Shown here: one piece after another, positions 22,738-22,756 of the stretch
How positions within the stretch are numbered: position 1 is the first letter of the stretch
Layout of the letters: each line of letters opens with the position of its first letter
NCBI GenBank assembly: GCA_002409745.1
Contig: DHOU01000036.1
Coordinates: 1-22,756, forward strand
DNA length: 22,756 nt
Direction of reading: 5' to 3'
Source: Bacteroidales bacterium UBA5382
GTDB lineage: Bacteria > Bacteroidota > Bacteroidia > Bacteroidales > Dysgonomonadaceae
Notes under the pieces: model-generated
Databases searched by the model: none
Seen by the model: only the letters and a program-made list of their open reading frames with translations
Told to the model about the DNA's origin: nothing
Translations under genes and position numbers: made by a program

Positions 22738-22756
22738 TATGTTGGGCATACATTTA

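Overview
The window looks like a chromosomal segment of a Bacteroidales bacterium. The evidence is a type IX secretion (T9SS) C-terminal sorting domain, Bacteroidetes-type RHS (DUF6443) proteins, a DUF5977-like region, a PepSY-like tandem protein, a phosphate-selective-type porin, and a TAnnTTTG -7 promoter element. No IS element, integrase, tRNA, rRNA or CRISPR array is visible.

Almost everything from about 21.2 kb down to 0.9 kb reads on the minus strand and forms one polymorphic-toxin locus. In transcription order it holds: a T9SS-sorted surface protein (21209-20013); an SpvB/TcB-like protein now split by an in-frame TGA (19919-17310 and 17309-16062); a small exported helical protein (16023-15622); a full-length exported RHS protein (15625-12308) with a DUF4258-like toxin tip; and its immunity gene (12306-12022). 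Then follow at least five promoterless, 5'-truncated RHS modules. Each has part of the same RHS core, a different or diverged C-terminal toxin (CT), and its own immunity gene. Counting from the full gene: tip1 is SleB-like with a lipoprotein immunity protein; tip2 has an unclassified nuclease-like end and a DUF4279-like immunity protein; tip3 is a broken SleB-like tip with an exported immunity protein; tip4 is a JAB/JAMM-metallopeptidase toxin with an exported immunity protein; tip5 is a decayed copy of tip4 with an intact immunity paralogue. A last core scar (1045-891) abuts the promoter of a porin gene (794-1, cut by the window edge).

My reading is that the SpvB-like protein and the RHS protein make a TcB/TcC-like cocoon whose C-terminal tip is released. 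The downstream modules would be a store of alternative tips exchanged by homologous recombination through the shared core. Perfectly identical core blocks (287, 210 and 71 nt), recurrent deletion breakpoints and graded decay away from the full gene support this. Immunity proteins match the presumed target compartment: cytosolic for the two nuclease-like toxins, exported for the SleB-like and JAB toxins.

To the right lie about 800 nt of non-coding DNA with a cluster of TTCCACA repeats, then a plus-strand PepSY-like gene (22018-22671) with a clear intrinsic terminator.
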